Assembly (NCBI GenBank): GCA_036397635.1
Contig: DASWIP010000012.1
Location: forward strand, 1-64,000
Reading direction: 5' to 3'
From: DASWIP01 sp036397635
GTDB lineage: Bacteria > Actinomycetota > AC-67
DNA: 64,000 nt
Shown: positions 43,898-52,332 of the stretch, in pieces
Layout of the letters: the number at the start of each line of letters is the position of its first letter
Numbering within the stretch: the first letter of the stretch is position 1
Program-made: the position numbers and the translations under genes
Notes under the pieces: model-generated
What the model saw: the letters and a program-made list of their open reading frames with translations, nothing else
The model's database searches: none
Told to the model about the DNA's origin: nothing

Positions 43898-45727
43898 CTA
43901 CTCGACCGTGACGCTCTTGGCGAGGTTGCGCGGCTGGTCCACGTCGCAGCCCCGCAAGGTCGCCACCTCGTAGGCGAGCAGCTGCAGCGGCACCGTGACC
44001 AGCGCCGCGGAGAGCAGCTCCTCGGTCTTGGGCACCTCGAGCACGCGGTCGGCGTGCCGCGCGACCTCGTCCCGATCGCCCTCCGAGCAGATCGCGATCA
44101 CGAACGCGCCGCGCGCCTTGACCTCCTGGATATTCGAGATCGTCTTCGGATACACGTGCCCCCGGGTCGCGACCACGACCACCGGCACGCCTGCCTCGAG
44201 GAGCGCGATCGGCCCGTGCTTCATCTCCCCCGACGCGAAGCCCTCCGCGTGAAGGTACGAGATCTCCTTGAGCTTCAACGCCCCTTCCAGCGCGACCGGG
44301 TAGCCGACCTGCCGCCCCATGAACAGCACGGTCGGCTTGTCGACGATCTCGCGCGCGATCGCCTGCACGTCCTCACGCAACGTCAGGGTCTGCTCGAGCA
44401 GCTCGGGCAGTCGGTGCAGCTCGCGGACGATGCGCGAGATCTCTGCCGGCCACATCGTGCCGCGCACCTGCGCCAGGTACAGCGCGAGCAGCTTCATCCC
44501 AACGAGTTGCGTCGCGAAGGTCTTGGTCGCCGCGACCCCGACCTCGGGCTCAGCGTGCGTGTACAGGACGCCGTCGGCTTCCCGCGCGATGCTCGAGCCA
44601 ACCACGTTGCACACCGCGATCAGCTTGGCGTGCTGCCGCTTGGCGAACCGCACCGCCTCGAGCGTGTCGATGCTCTCTCCGGATTGCGAGATGCCGATCA
44701 CCAGCGTCGCGCGGTCCAGCACCGGATCCCGGTACCGGAACTCGCTGGCGACGTCGATCTCCACCGGCACGCGCGTCCAGTGCTCGATCGCGTACTTCGC
44801 GATCAGGCCTGCGTGATAGCTCGTCCCGCACGCCACCACGAAGACCTTGTCGACCTGGCGAAGCTCCTGCTCGTCCATCCTCAGCTCGTCGAGCATCAGG
44901 TGGCCGTCGGATGTCGAGCGTCCGCGCAGGGTGTTGGACACGGCCGCGGGCTGCTCGTAGATCTCCTTGAGCATGTAGGTGTCGAAACCGGCCTTCTCGG
45001 CGGCGGCGACGTCCCAGTCCACGTGGATCGCCGTTCCCTCGGCAGGCTCGCCGGAGAGGGTGGTGATCTGGAAGCCGTCGCGGCGGATCTCGACCACCTG
45101 GTCGTCGAGCACGTGCACCATGTCCCGCGTGTGCGGCAGCAACGCGGTCGGATCCGATGCGAGGAACGTCGCCTCGTCGTTGCGTCCCACGATCAACGGG
45201 CTGGTCCGCTTCGCCGCCACGATCACCCCCGGCGAGTCGGCCGCGACCACCGCGATAGAGAATGCGCCCTCGACCTTGGCCAGGGCAGCGCGCACGGCGC
45301 CGGTGAGGTCGCCCTCGTAGTGCGACTCGATCAGGTGCGCGAGCGTCTCGGTGTCCGTCTCACTCGCGAAGATGTGTCCCTCGATCTCCAGCGCACCCCG
45401 CAGCTCGAGGTAGTTCTCGACGATGCCGTTGTGGATCACCGCGATCGTGCCGCGGCAATCCGAGTGGGGATGCGCGTTCGCATCGGTCGGGCCACCGTGG
45501 GTCGCCCACCGCGTGTGCCCGATGCCGCTCGAGCCGGGCAGGTCGAGCGCGCCCACCTCTTTCTCGAGCACCTCGAGCTTCCCCGCCTTGCGCGCGATGC
45601 TGATGGTCCCGCCGTCGACCACCGCGACGCCGGCGGAATCGTAGCCCCGGTATTCGAGACGGCGAAGCCCATCGATCAGGATCTGGAGAGCAGGTTGGTC
45701 GCCGACGACGCCGATGATGCCGCACAT
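43898..45727 (-). CDS. glmS: Glutamine-fructose-6-phosphate aminotransferase (isomerising)
   Basis: GlmS makes glucosamine-6-phosphate, the entry to UDP-GlcNAc. In the 609-residue protein the glutaminase nucleophile is Cys2 (MCGIIGVVG), with GHTRWATHG and HNGIVENY. Two SIS domains follow (ACGTSYHAG, ISQSGESIDT, SYLHAEGFASGEMKHGPIAL). The C-terminal DQPRNLAKSVTVE, which closes the active site, is intact. No glmS ribozyme-like structure is evident in the 56-base gap to glmM. Confidence 0.98.
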   Translation of the reverse strand: MCGIIGVVGDQPALQILIDGLRRLEYRGYDSAGVAVVDGGTISIARKAGKLEVLEKEVGALDLPGSSGIGHTRWATHGGPTDANAHPHSDCRGTIAVIHNGIVENYLELRGALEIEGHIFASETDTETLAHLIESHYEGDLTGAVRAALAKVEGAFSIAVVAADSPGVIVAAKRTSPLIVGRNDEATFLASDPTALLPHTRDMVHVLDDQVVEIRRDGFQITTLSGEPAEGTAIHVDWDVAAAEKAGFDTYMLKEIYEQPAAVSNTLRGRSTSDGHLMLDELRMDEQELRQVDKVFVVACGTSYHAGLIAKYAIEHWTRVPVEIDVASEFRYRDPVLDRATLVIGISQSGESIDTLEAVRFAKRQHAKLIAVCNVVGSSIAREADGVLYTHAEPEVGVAATKTFATQLVGMKLLALYLAQVRGTMWPAEISRIVRELHRLPELLEQTLTLREDVQAIAREIVDKPTVLFMGRQVGYPVALEGALKLKEISYLHAEGFASGEMKHGPIALLEAGVPVVVVATRGHVYPKTISNIQEVKARGAFVIAICSEGDRDEVARHADRVLEVPKTEELLSAALVTVPLQLLAYEVATLRGCDVDQPRNLAKSVTVE

Positions 45728-45783
45728 GTCGCCAGTCTATCCGCCGAGCCCGGGACACAGGCCCGAGCGGGCATCAGCACTGC

Positions 45784-47097
45784 TCAGGCGAGCGTGCGCT
45801 CGATGACGCCGGCCACACGCTCGGCCGCCGCGCGCGCGAGATCCGCCGAGGTCGCCTCGACCATCACGCGGACGACCGGCTCGGTCCCCGACGCGCGCAC
45901 TAGCACCCGGCCATCCTCGTCCAATTCGCCGGCGACCAGACGAACCTCGTCCCAGATCGGCTGCGCCTCGGGCAGACCGTCGCGGTCCTTGACCCGGACG
46001 TTGAGCAGCACCTGCGGGAACCGGGGGACCGCCTTCGCGAGGTCGTGGAGTCCCCGGCCGCTCCGCACGATCACGTCGAGCAGCCGCAGCGCGGTCAGGA
46101 TGCCGTCGCCGGTCGTGTGGCGATCGAGGAACATGATATGGCCGGACTGCTCGCCGCCCATGACGATCCCCTGCTCGAGCATCGCGGCGAGAACATTGCG
46201 GTCGCCGACCTTGGTCTCAACCACGCGGATGTGCTCGCGTTCCATGGCCCGCCGGAACCCAAGGTTGGCCATCACGGTCGTAACGACCGCATCGGCCGGC
46301 AGACGGCCGCGTGCGCGTGCGTCGATCGCGCAGATGCCCAAGATCTGATCGCCGTCCACCAGCTCACCGTGCTCATCGACGGCGATGAATCGGTCGGCGT
46401 CGCCGTCGTGGGCGATGCCGAGGTGGGCGCCGTGCTCGCGGACCATGCGCTGCAGGTGCTCGGGATGCGTCGAACCGCACCCATCGTTGATGTTGGTGCC
46501 GTCGGGATCGGCGAACAGCACCGAGACGTCTGCCCCTGCGCGGCGGTAGACCTCGGGCGCAACCAGCGACGCCGCGCCGTTGGCGCAGTCCACGACCACG
46601 CGCAGCCCCGCGAGCGAGGGCTCCCCCTCCAGCAGGAAGTCCTCGTAGCGCTCGTCGGCATCCTCAAGCTCTGCCACCTCGCCGTCGGCGATCTTGACCG
46701 GCGCCAGCTCTTCCTCGATCTGGTCCTCGATCGCATCCGCGAGCTTCATGCCGTCGTGGCCGAAGAACTTGATGCCGTTGTCGCGCGCAGGGTTGTGCGA
46801 CGCGCTGATAACCGCGCCCGCCGCCGCGCCGGTGACGCGGACCAGATGCGCGACCCCAGCCGACGGCATCACGCCGACCGAGAGCGCCTCGGCACCGGCC
46901 ACCGCGATCCCGGCTGCGAGCGCGCGCTCGAGCGCAGGCCCAGAGGCGCGCGTATCGCGTCCGATCAGGATGCGGGGCGAGTCATGCTCGGCGCCGAGCA
47001 CGCGCGCAGCCGCCGCGCCGAGAGAGCGCGCGAGATCGTCGGTGAGTGTCTCGCCGTAGGTGCCGCGGACGCCGTCGGTGCCGAAGAGACGGCCCAT
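45784..47097 (-). CDS. glmM: Phosphoglucosamine mutase
   Basis: GlmM converts glucosamine-6-phosphate to glucosamine-1-phosphate, the step after GlmS. In the 437-residue protein the phosphoserine is Ser100 in AVISASHNPARDNGIK. The metal-binding loop is AHDGDADR, the sugar-binding loop GEQSGHI and the phosphate-binding loop VRASGTEPVVRVMVE. It follows rpsI by eight bases, the order also seen in mycobacteria. Confidence 0.97.
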   Translation of the reverse strand: MGRLFGTDGVRGTYGETLTDDLARSLGAAAARVLGAEHDSPRILIGRDTRASGPALERALAAGIAVAGAEALSVGVMPSAGVAHLVRVTGAAAGAVISASHNPARDNGIKFFGHDGMKLADAIEDQIEEELAPVKIADGEVAELEDADERYEDFLLEGEPSLAGLRVVVDCANGAASLVAPEVYRRAGADVSVLFADPDGTNINDGCGSTHPEHLQRMVREHGAHLGIAHDGDADRFIAVDEHGELVDGDQILGICAIDARARGRLPADAVVTTVMANLGFRRAMEREHIRVVETKVGDRNVLAAMLEQGIVMGGEQSGHIMFLDRHTTGDGILTALRLLDVIVRSGRGLHDLAKAVPRFPQVLLNVRVKDRDGLPEAQPIWDEVRLVAGELDEDGRVLVRASGTEPVVRVMVEATSADLARAAAERVAGVIERTLA

Positions 47098-47105
47098 GCG
47101 CCCGA

Positions 47106-47507
47106 TCAGCGCTTGGAGTACTGCGGCGCCTTACGGGCCTTCTTGAGCCCGTACTTGCGGCGCTCCTTGACGCGCGCGTCCCGCGTCAGCAGACCCTTGC
47201 GCTTCAGCTCTCCACGAAGGGTTGGATCGATCTCGCAGAGCGCGCGCGCGATGCCGTGACGCAGCGCACCCGCCTGACCGGTCATCCCCCCGCCGTCGAT
47301 GATCGCTGCGATGTCATAGCGGTCCATGGTGTTGGTCGCGCGCAACGGTTCGGTCACGACCATGCGCAACACCGGCCGCGGGAAATAGTCCTCGAGGGAA
47401 CGCTCGCCGTTGATGAAGAACCGGCCGCTGCCGGGGGCGACGCGGACGCGCGCGACCGCTTCCTTGCGTCGCCCGGTCGCGCGGGCCATCTCCTGGATCG
47501 TGGGCAC
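47106..47507 (-). CDS. rpsI: 30S ribosomal protein S9
   Basis: S9 contacts the P-site tRNA through its C-terminus. The 133-residue product has MARATGRRKEAVARVRV, FINGERSLEDYF and the basic end GLKKARKAPQYSKR. I place the start at the GTG at 47507, which shares a base with the rplM stop and has GGAGGTG about nine bases upstream; the ATG at 47489 is the alternative but has AGGAG directly against it. Confidence 0.96.
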   Translation of the reverse strand: MPTIQEMARATGRRKEAVARVRVAPGSGRFFINGERSLEDYFPRPVLRMVVTEPLRATNTMDRYDIAAIIDGGGMTGQAGALRHGIARALCEIDPTLRGELKRKGLLTRDARVKERRKYGLKKARKAPQYSKR

Positions 47508-47950
47508 TAGCGTTGCACCTCCGGCGGAGCGTAGGGCTCGGGCTTCTGGGCGTCGTGCGGGTGCTCGGCACCGGCGTAGACGTGGAGCTTGTCGGCCATC
47601 TGGCGGCCGAGTCTGTTCTTCGGCAGCATCCCCTTGACGGCCAGCTCGATCGCGCGCTCGGGGCGCGTCTGCATTAGCCGCTCGTAGCTGACCTCCTTGA
47701 GGCCACCGGGATGCCCCGAGTGCCGCCGCGCGAACTTCTGCTGCAGCTTGCGTCCGGTCAGCCGGGTTTTCGCCGCGTTGATGACGACCACGTGATCCCC
47801 GGTGTCGATGTGGGGGGCGAACATCGGCTTGTGCTTTCCCCGGAGCAGACGGGCGACGTCGGCGGCCAGACGACCGAGGACACGGCCGTCTGCATCCAGC
47901 ACCCACCAGCGGCGCTGCACGTCAGAAGGTTTCGGAGAGTAGGTCTTCAT
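47507..47950 (-). CDS. rplM: 50S ribosomal protein L13
   Basis: The 147-residue L13 shows RRWWVLDADGRVLGRLA, HIDTGDHVVVINAAK, HSGHPGGLK and AVKGMLPKNRLGRQM. It is the usual first gene of the rplM-rpsI pair. A 36-base gap separates it from the small membrane gene upstream. Confidence 0.98.
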   Translation of the reverse strand: MKTYSPKPSDVQRRWWVLDADGRVLGRLAADVARLLRGKHKPMFAPHIDTGDHVVVINAAKTRLTGRKLQQKFARRHSGHPGGLKEVSYERLMQTRPERAIELAVKGMLPKNRLGRQMADKLHVYAGAEHPHDAQKPEPYAPPEVQR

Positions 47951-47986
47951 GAGAATGAAAAGTCGCAGGTCAGCGGCCAGGAAAGG

Positions 47987-48334
47987 CTACCGGTCGAAGG
48001 GTTCGGGGTCAACACGCTCGTCCTTCCGAACCGCCCTGCGCCTCGGAACCAGCCCCCTGGATTCCAGGGCCACCCCCGCCCGGAAGGAGGCCGCGCTGGC
48101 CGCGATCGCCAGGAACAGCTGCACCCAACCCGGCTCGATCAGGTCCCCGAGCAACCACCAGACCAACATCCCGCCCGCGATCACGTAGCCCACGGTCACG
48201 CCGACGAGGATCCGGCGAACCGCACCCGGCGGGGGCGGGCCATGCTCGCGTCGCAAGCGCGTCGAGCGAACGCCCCAGCGACCCATCAGCGCGAGGGCGA
48301 CAAGGGCGACCAGGATCCCCAGGAACCGTTCCAC
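47987..48334 (-). CDS. Small membrane protein of unknown function
   Basis: The 115-residue protein has hydrophobic segments at about residues 3-19, 42-64 and 70-90 and a charged C-terminus (VPRRRAVRKDERVDPEP). The start is GTG, nine bases after truA, with no clear ribosome binding site, so coupling to truA translation is likely. I recognise no family. It interrupts the usual truA-rplM neighbourhood. Confidence 0.65.
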   Translation of the reverse strand: MERFLGILVALVALALMGRWGVRSTRLRREHGPPPPGAVRRILVGVTVGYVIAGGMLVWWLLGDLIEPGWVQLFLAIAASAASFRAGVALESRGLVPRRRAVRKDERVDPEPFDR

Positions 48335-48343
48335 GATCCGAGC

Positions 48344-49114
48344 CTATCGGGTACGCCGACCCGTGGCGGACGCGAACGGGTCTGGGCGGTAGACCACTCG
48401 CATCAGGTGCAATCCGCGCGCCGGCGCGACCGGGCCCGCGGCGGCTCGATCGCGGGCCCCGAGCGCGGCGACCACGTCCTGCGGCGCGCGCTTCCCCCTG
48501 CCCACCTCGAGCAGCATCCCCACCATCGAGCGCACCTGCTGATGGCAGAACGCGTCGGCGACCACCTCGAAGCGGAGGTCGTCTCCCGTGCGGGTGACCC
48601 CCACCCGCCGCACGCGCCTGACGAGCGAGCCGTCCCCCCGGCGGCAGAACGACGAGAAGTCGTGCTCGCCGACGAAAGCGCGCCCCGCGGCGCGCATCGT
48701 GGTCAGGGTCAGCCGGGCAGGCTCCCACACCTCGAAACGATCACGGAAGGGGTCGGGCGCATCGCTCTGGTAAACGCGGTAATCGTACTCGCGCCGCATG
48801 GCCGAGAAGCGCGCGTCGAAGCCATCGGGAGCCTCGGCCGCCGCGCGGATCGCGATCTCGGGGCCGAGCCATCGGTTCAGCCGCGCGCGCACCCACGCTG
48901 GATCCGTCCCATCGGGCGCATCGAACGACACCACCTGCCCCGCCGCATGCACACCCGCATCCGTCCGTCCCGCGCCGGTGATCCCGATCGGCGCGCGCAG
49001 GATCGTCGTCAGTCGCTCCTCCAGCTCCCCCTGCACCGTCCGCACGGTCGGCCGCTGGCGGGCGAACCCGGAGAAGCCCGTGCCGTCATAAGCGAGCAGC
49101 AGCGCGACCTTCAT
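48344..49114 (-). CDS. truA: tRNA pseudouridine(38-40) synthase
   Basis: TruA modifies positions 38-40 of the anticodon arm. The 256-residue protein has the catalytic Asp in GAGRTDAGVHAAGQV, plus MRREYDYRVYQ, DFSSFCRRGDG and FCHQQVRSMVGML. I start it at the ATG at 49114 (MKVALLLAYDGTGFSG), with GGAGG upstream; a GTG 21 bases earlier has no such site. It lies downstream of rplQ, separated by 199 bases in which I see no clear element. Confidence 0.95.
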   Translation of the reverse strand: MKVALLLAYDGTGFSGFARQRPTVRTVQGELEERLTTILRAPIGITGAGRTDAGVHAAGQVVSFDAPDGTDPAWVRARLNRWLGPEIAIRAAAEAPDGFDARFSAMRREYDYRVYQSDAPDPFRDRFEVWEPARLTLTTMRAAGRAFVGEHDFSSFCRRGDGSLVRRVRRVGVTRTGDDLRFEVVADAFCHQQVRSMVGMLLEVGRGKRAPQDVVAALGARDRAAAGPVAPARGLHLMRVVYRPDPFASATGRRTR

Positions 49115-49313
49115 CCAGACGCTAAGCCTCCGCACCCAAGCGCTCGAGGGTCATGCGAAGATGGTATCCGTTGGCCATCGCCGGAAGACTCGTTGTCCAT
49201 GAACCGCTCGAACAACTCCGTGTCGTCCTTGAGCTGGGCGATCCGGGATGGCTGGAGCCCCGGCTCCCGCGGCAGCGCCGCTCCGAGTTCGCGACCGGGC
49301 CGACCCGAGGGGT

Positions 49314-49700
49314 CTACTCTTCCGACTTTTCCGACGCACCCTCGCCCTGCTCCACCAGTTCGATGATCGCCATCGGCGCCGAGTCTCCCTTGCGGAAGCC
49401 GGCCTTGACGATCCTGGTGTAGCCGCCGGGCCGCGCGGCGAACCGGGGCCCGATCTCGGCGAAGAGCTTGTGCACGACACCCTTGTCGGTGATCGTGCGC
49501 AGGACCTGCCTGCGCGCGGCGAGGTCTCCGCGCTTCGCGTGGGTGATCAAGTGCTCTGCGAGCGGGCGCACGGCGCGCGCGCGCGCCACGGTTGTCTTGA
49601 CGCTGCCCTGGCGGAACAGCGACGCGGCGATCCCGGCGAGCATCAAGCGCTGATGCTTCGGCCCGGATCCGAGCCGGGGTCCCTTCTTCGGCGTCGGCAT
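49314..49700 (-). CDS. rplQ: 50S ribosomal protein L17
   Basis: The 128-residue L17 has the expected KKGPRLGSGPKHQRLMLAG start, RARAVRPLAEHLIT and GGYTRIVKAGFRKGDSAPMA. It ends in a short acidic tail (EGASEKSEE). It is the last gene of the alpha operon, two bases after rpoA. Confidence 0.97.
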   Translation of the reverse strand: MPTPKKGPRLGSGPKHQRLMLAGIAASLFRQGSVKTTVARARAVRPLAEHLITHAKRGDLAARRQVLRTITDKGVVHKLFAEIGPRFAARPGGYTRIVKAGFRKGDSAPMAIIELVEQGEGASEKSEE

Positions 49701-49702
49701 CG

Positions 49703-50632
49703 CTACTCGCCCCTCAGGCCGAGCCCCATCTCGGCCAGCTTCTGCTTGACCTCGTCGATGGACTTCTGGCCGAAGTTGCGGATGTCGAGCAGGTCCTGCT
49801 CGGTGCGCTGCACCAGATCGCCCACGGTCTGGATGCCCTCCCGCTTGAGGCAGTTGTATGAGCGGACCGAGAAGTCCATCTCCTCGATCGGCAGCGCCAT
49901 GTCCGACGCGTGCGCGAGATCCTCCGGCGCCGGCCCGAGCGTCAGCGCCTGCGCCTCGGAAAGCTCCGCGACCAGGCCGAGCAGCTCGACCAGCGTGCGC
50001 CCTGCGGCCGCCATGGCCTCCTTGGGCGTGATGGCGCCGTCGGTCTCGACGTCCAGGACCAGCTTGTCGAAGTCGGTCTGCTGCTCGACGCGCGTGTGCT
50101 CAACCAGATAGGTGCACCGCCGCACCGGCGAGTAGATCGAGTCGATGGGGATCACGCCGATCGTGTCCGAGCGCTTGTTCTTCTCCCCGGTCACGTAACC
50201 GCGACCGCGCTCGACCACCAGCTCCATATCCAGCCGGCCCTTGCCGTTCAACGTCGCGATCCGCAGGTCGGGGTTGAGCACCTCGATCCCGCTCGGGATC
50301 TCGATGTCGCCGGCGAGCACGTCGTGCGGGCCCTGCGCGCGCAAGAAGACGCTGACGGGATCGTCGTGCTCGGAGCGCAGAACGACTTCCTTGATGTTCA
50401 GGATGATGTCTGTGACATCCTCCTTGATCCCCGGGATCGTCGAGAACTCGTGCTGGATCCCTTCGATCCGGATCTGCGTCACCGCCGCACCGGGGATCGA
50501 CGACAGCAGAGTTCGGCGAAGCGAGTTGCCCAGCGTGTAGCCGAACCCCTTCTCGAGCGGCTCGATCGTGAACTTCCACCGCGTATCGGTCAGGGGTTCC
50601 TCGACGATCTGCGGCCTGTGAACGATAAGCAA
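49703..50632 (-). CDS. rpoA: RNA polymerase alpha subunit
   Basis: Alpha dimerises to assemble RNA polymerase and contacts UP elements. The product is 309 residues. The start is a TTG at 50632 (MLIVHRPQIVEEP), chosen because GGGAGGAG sits five bases upstream and because actinobacterial alpha begins MLI-x-x-RP; no ATG or GTG fits. The N-domain has EPLEKGFGYTLGNSLRRTLL. The C-domain has RSYNCLKREGIQTVGDLV and RNFGQKSIDEVKQKL. Confidence 0.97.
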   Translation of the reverse strand: MLIVHRPQIVEEPLTDTRWKFTIEPLEKGFGYTLGNSLRRTLLSSIPGAAVTQIRIEGIQHEFSTIPGIKEDVTDIILNIKEVVLRSEHDDPVSVFLRAQGPHDVLAGDIEIPSGIEVLNPDLRIATLNGKGRLDMELVVERGRGYVTGEKNKRSDTIGVIPIDSIYSPVRRCTYLVEHTRVEQQTDFDKLVLDVETDGAITPKEAMAAAGRTLVELLGLVAELSEAQALTLGPAPEDLAHASDMALPIEEMDFSVRSYNCLKREGIQTVGDLVQRTEQDLLDIRNFGQKSIDEVKQKLAEMGLGLRGE

Positions 50633-50676
50633 GGTTCTCCTCCCTTGGCCCCGCACGGAGCGGAACCACGTTTCCG

Positions 50677-51303
50677 TTACTTCGAGTAGAGCTCCACGAT
50701 CAGCTGCTCGGCGACCGGCACATCGATCGAGGTGCGATCCGGGAGCTGCCGGACGGTCGCCTTGAGCCCGTCACGGTCCACCTCGAGCCAGTCGGCGGGC
50801 GACCGGGTCTCGTTGACTGCGAGCGCGTGGATGACCGGCTGCATGCTGCGGCTCTTCTGCGTGATCGAGATCACGTCGCCCGGCCGGATCTGCATCGACG
50901 GGATGCTTGCCCGGCGTCCGTTGCGCTCCACATGGCCGTGGCGCACCATCTGGCGAGCCTGGTCCCGCGACAGCGCGAACCCGGTCCGGTACAGCACGTT
51001 GTCCAGGCGCGTTTCCAGAAGCCGGAGCAGGTTCTCGCCGGTGATGCCCTTGAGGCGCGTCGCCTCCTCGTAGTAGTTGCGGAACTGGCGCTCGAGCACG
51101 CCGTAGATCCGGCGGGCCTTCTGCTTCTCGCGTAGCTGCATCAGGTACTCGGACTCCTTGGTCCGGTTCCTGCCGTGCTGACCCGGCGGGAAGGGACGCT
51201 TCTCGACGGGGCACTTCGGCGATTCGCACTTGGGGCCCTTCAGATAGAGCTTCATCTTCTCGCGCCTGCAGAGCTTGCAGTCGGGACCGGTGTACCGAGC
51301 CAT
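50677..51303 (-). CDS. rpsD: 30S ribosomal protein S4, zinc-binding type
   Basis: S4 nucleates 30S assembly. In the 208-residue product the zinc ligands Cys9, Cys12, Cys26 and Cys31 are all present (YTGPDCKLCRREK, GPKCESPKC). RLDNVLYRTGFALSRDQARQ begins the S4 RNA-binding domain. The ATG at 51303 overlaps the rpsK stop by one base (TGATG) and has AGGAGGG upstream. Confidence 0.97.
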   Translation of the reverse strand: MARYTGPDCKLCRREKMKLYLKGPKCESPKCPVEKRPFPPGQHGRNRTKESEYLMQLREKQKARRIYGVLERQFRNYYEEATRLKGITGENLLRLLETRLDNVLYRTGFALSRDQARQMVRHGHVERNGRRASIPSMQIRPGDVISITQKSRSMQPVIHALAVNETRSPADWLEVDRDGLKATVRQLPDRTSIDVPVAEQLIVELYSK

Positions 51304-51689
51304 CACACCCTCCTGCGGCGCGGCGGCCGGCACCCGTTATGGGGAACCGGGGTGACGTCTTGGATACCGGCGACCTCGAGCCCGGCGGCGGCGAGGGAGC
51401 GGATCGCGGTCTCACGGCCCGAGCCGGGACCCTTCACGAACACGTCCACGCGCTTGACGCCATGCTCCATCGCGCGGCGCGCAGCGGCTTCCGCTGCCAG
51501 CTGAGCGGCGAACGGCGTCGACTTACGCGAGCCCTTGAAGCCCACGTTGCCGCTGGACGCCCACGAGATCGTGTGGCCCTGCGGGTCGGTGATGGTCACG
51601 ATCGTGTTGTTGAAACTGGACTTGATGTGGGCGTGCGCATGCGGGATGTTCTTCTTCTCCTTGCGCTTCGCCTTCTTGGGCTTCGCCAA
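51303..51689 (-). CDS. rpsK: 30S ribosomal protein S11
   Basis: The 128-residue S11 has IPHAHAHIKSSFNNTIVTIT, SSGNVGFKGSRKSTPFAAQ and the end TPVPHNGCRPPRRRRV. The start is a TTG at 51689 (MAKPKKAKRKEKK) with GGGAG ten bases upstream, one of two TTG starts in this operon. It lies 15 bases after rpsM. Confidence 0.96.
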   Translation of the reverse strand: MAKPKKAKRKEKKNIPHAHAHIKSSFNNTIVTITDPQGHTISWASSGNVGFKGSRKSTPFAAQLAAEAAARRAMEHGVKRVDVFVKGPGSGRETAIRSLAAAGLEVAGIQDVTPVPHNGCRPPRRRRV

Positions 51690-51704
51690 CCGCTTCTCCC
51701 TCTC

Positions 51705-52088
51705 TTACTTCTTGGCGCGGACCTTCTTCGAACCCGCGACCGTCTTCTTCGGGCCCTTCCGGGTGCGCGCGTTCGTGTGGGTCCGCTGGCCGTGCACCGG
51801 CAGGCCACGACGGTGACGGACCCCCTGATAGCAGTTGATCTCGATCTTGCGTTTGATGTTCTGGGCGATGTCTCGCCGAAGGTCACCCTCGATCTTGTGG
51901 TTGGCCTCCAGATACTCGCGCAGGCGCACGGCCTCGTCGTCGGCCAGGTCGCGCACGCGGATCGCGGGATCGATCTGCGTGGCCGAAAGCGCCTGGCCCG
52001 CGATGGTCGTGCCGACCCCGAAGATATAGGTCAGCGCTGTATCGATCCGCTTGTCGCGGGGAAGGTCGACGCCTGCGATACGAGCCAT
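51705..52088 (-). CDS. rpsM: 30S ribosomal protein S13
   Basis: S13 sits in the 30S head and contacts S19 and the P-site tRNA. The 127-residue product has MARIAGVDLPRDKRIDTALT, CYQGVRHRRGLPVHGQRTHT and the basic tail TRKGPKKTVAGSKKVRAKK. It follows rpmJ by ten bases. Confidence 0.98.
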   Translation of the reverse strand: MARIAGVDLPRDKRIDTALTYIFGVGTTIAGQALSATQIDPAIRVRDLADDEAVRLREYLEANHKIEGDLRRDIAQNIKRKIEINCYQGVRHRRGLPVHGQRTHTNARTRKGPKKTVAGSKKVRAKK

Positions 52089-52098
52089 CGTGAGCCTC

Positions 52099-52212
52099 CT
52101 AGCCCTGCCGCTGCTTGTGGCGGGGGTTCGAGCAGATGATCATGATCCGGCCGCCTCGCCGGATCACCTTGCACTTCTCGCACATCTTGCGCACGCTGGG
52201 GCGCACCTTCAT
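52099..52212 (-). CDS. rpmJ: 50S ribosomal protein L36, zinc-ribbon type
   Basis: The 37-residue L36 begins MKVRPSVRKMCEKCKV and has the zinc ligands Cys11, Cys14, Cys27 and His32. The longer open frame upstream is not coding. It is the first gene after a 120-base gap where infA would normally sit, and a promoter lies in that gap. Confidence 0.96.
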   Translation of the reverse strand: MKVRPSVRKMCEKCKVIRRGGRIMIICSNPRHKQRQG

Positions 52213-52297
52213 ACGATCGTTCCTCCGCTGGATCGACGGCTCGCCGGCGCCCATCCGGGCAGCACGGGGGGCACTCCCGCCTCGGAGCCGAACGGGC

Positions 52298-52326
52298 ATC
52301 GTAGCAGCGTAGAGGCCATATGCCAA
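52298..52326 (-). promoter_or_regulatory. Candidate promoter for rpmJ-rpsM-rpsK-rpsD-rpoA-rplQ
   Basis: TTGGCA (52326-52321), a 17-base spacer and TACGAT (52303-52298) on the minus strand, about 85 bases upstream of the rpmJ start and just after the map stop. Spacing and -10 are good. Confidence 0.55.
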
Positions 52327-52332
52327 CCTGCC

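Noticed and set aside
45728..45783. glmS ribozyme between glmM and glmS
   Set aside because: The gap is only 56 bases and lacks the ribozyme's core; this class is also mainly from Firmicutes.
43667..46348. Very long plus-strand reading frame of 893 codons
   Set aside because: It lies wholly opposite nnr, glmS and glmM, all confidently identified; GC-rich antisense frames are often open.
49111..49200. 29-codon minus-strand frame ending at the truA start (possible leader peptide)
   Set aside because: The overlap with truA is suggestive, but there is no ribosome binding site at a proper distance and no conserved feature.
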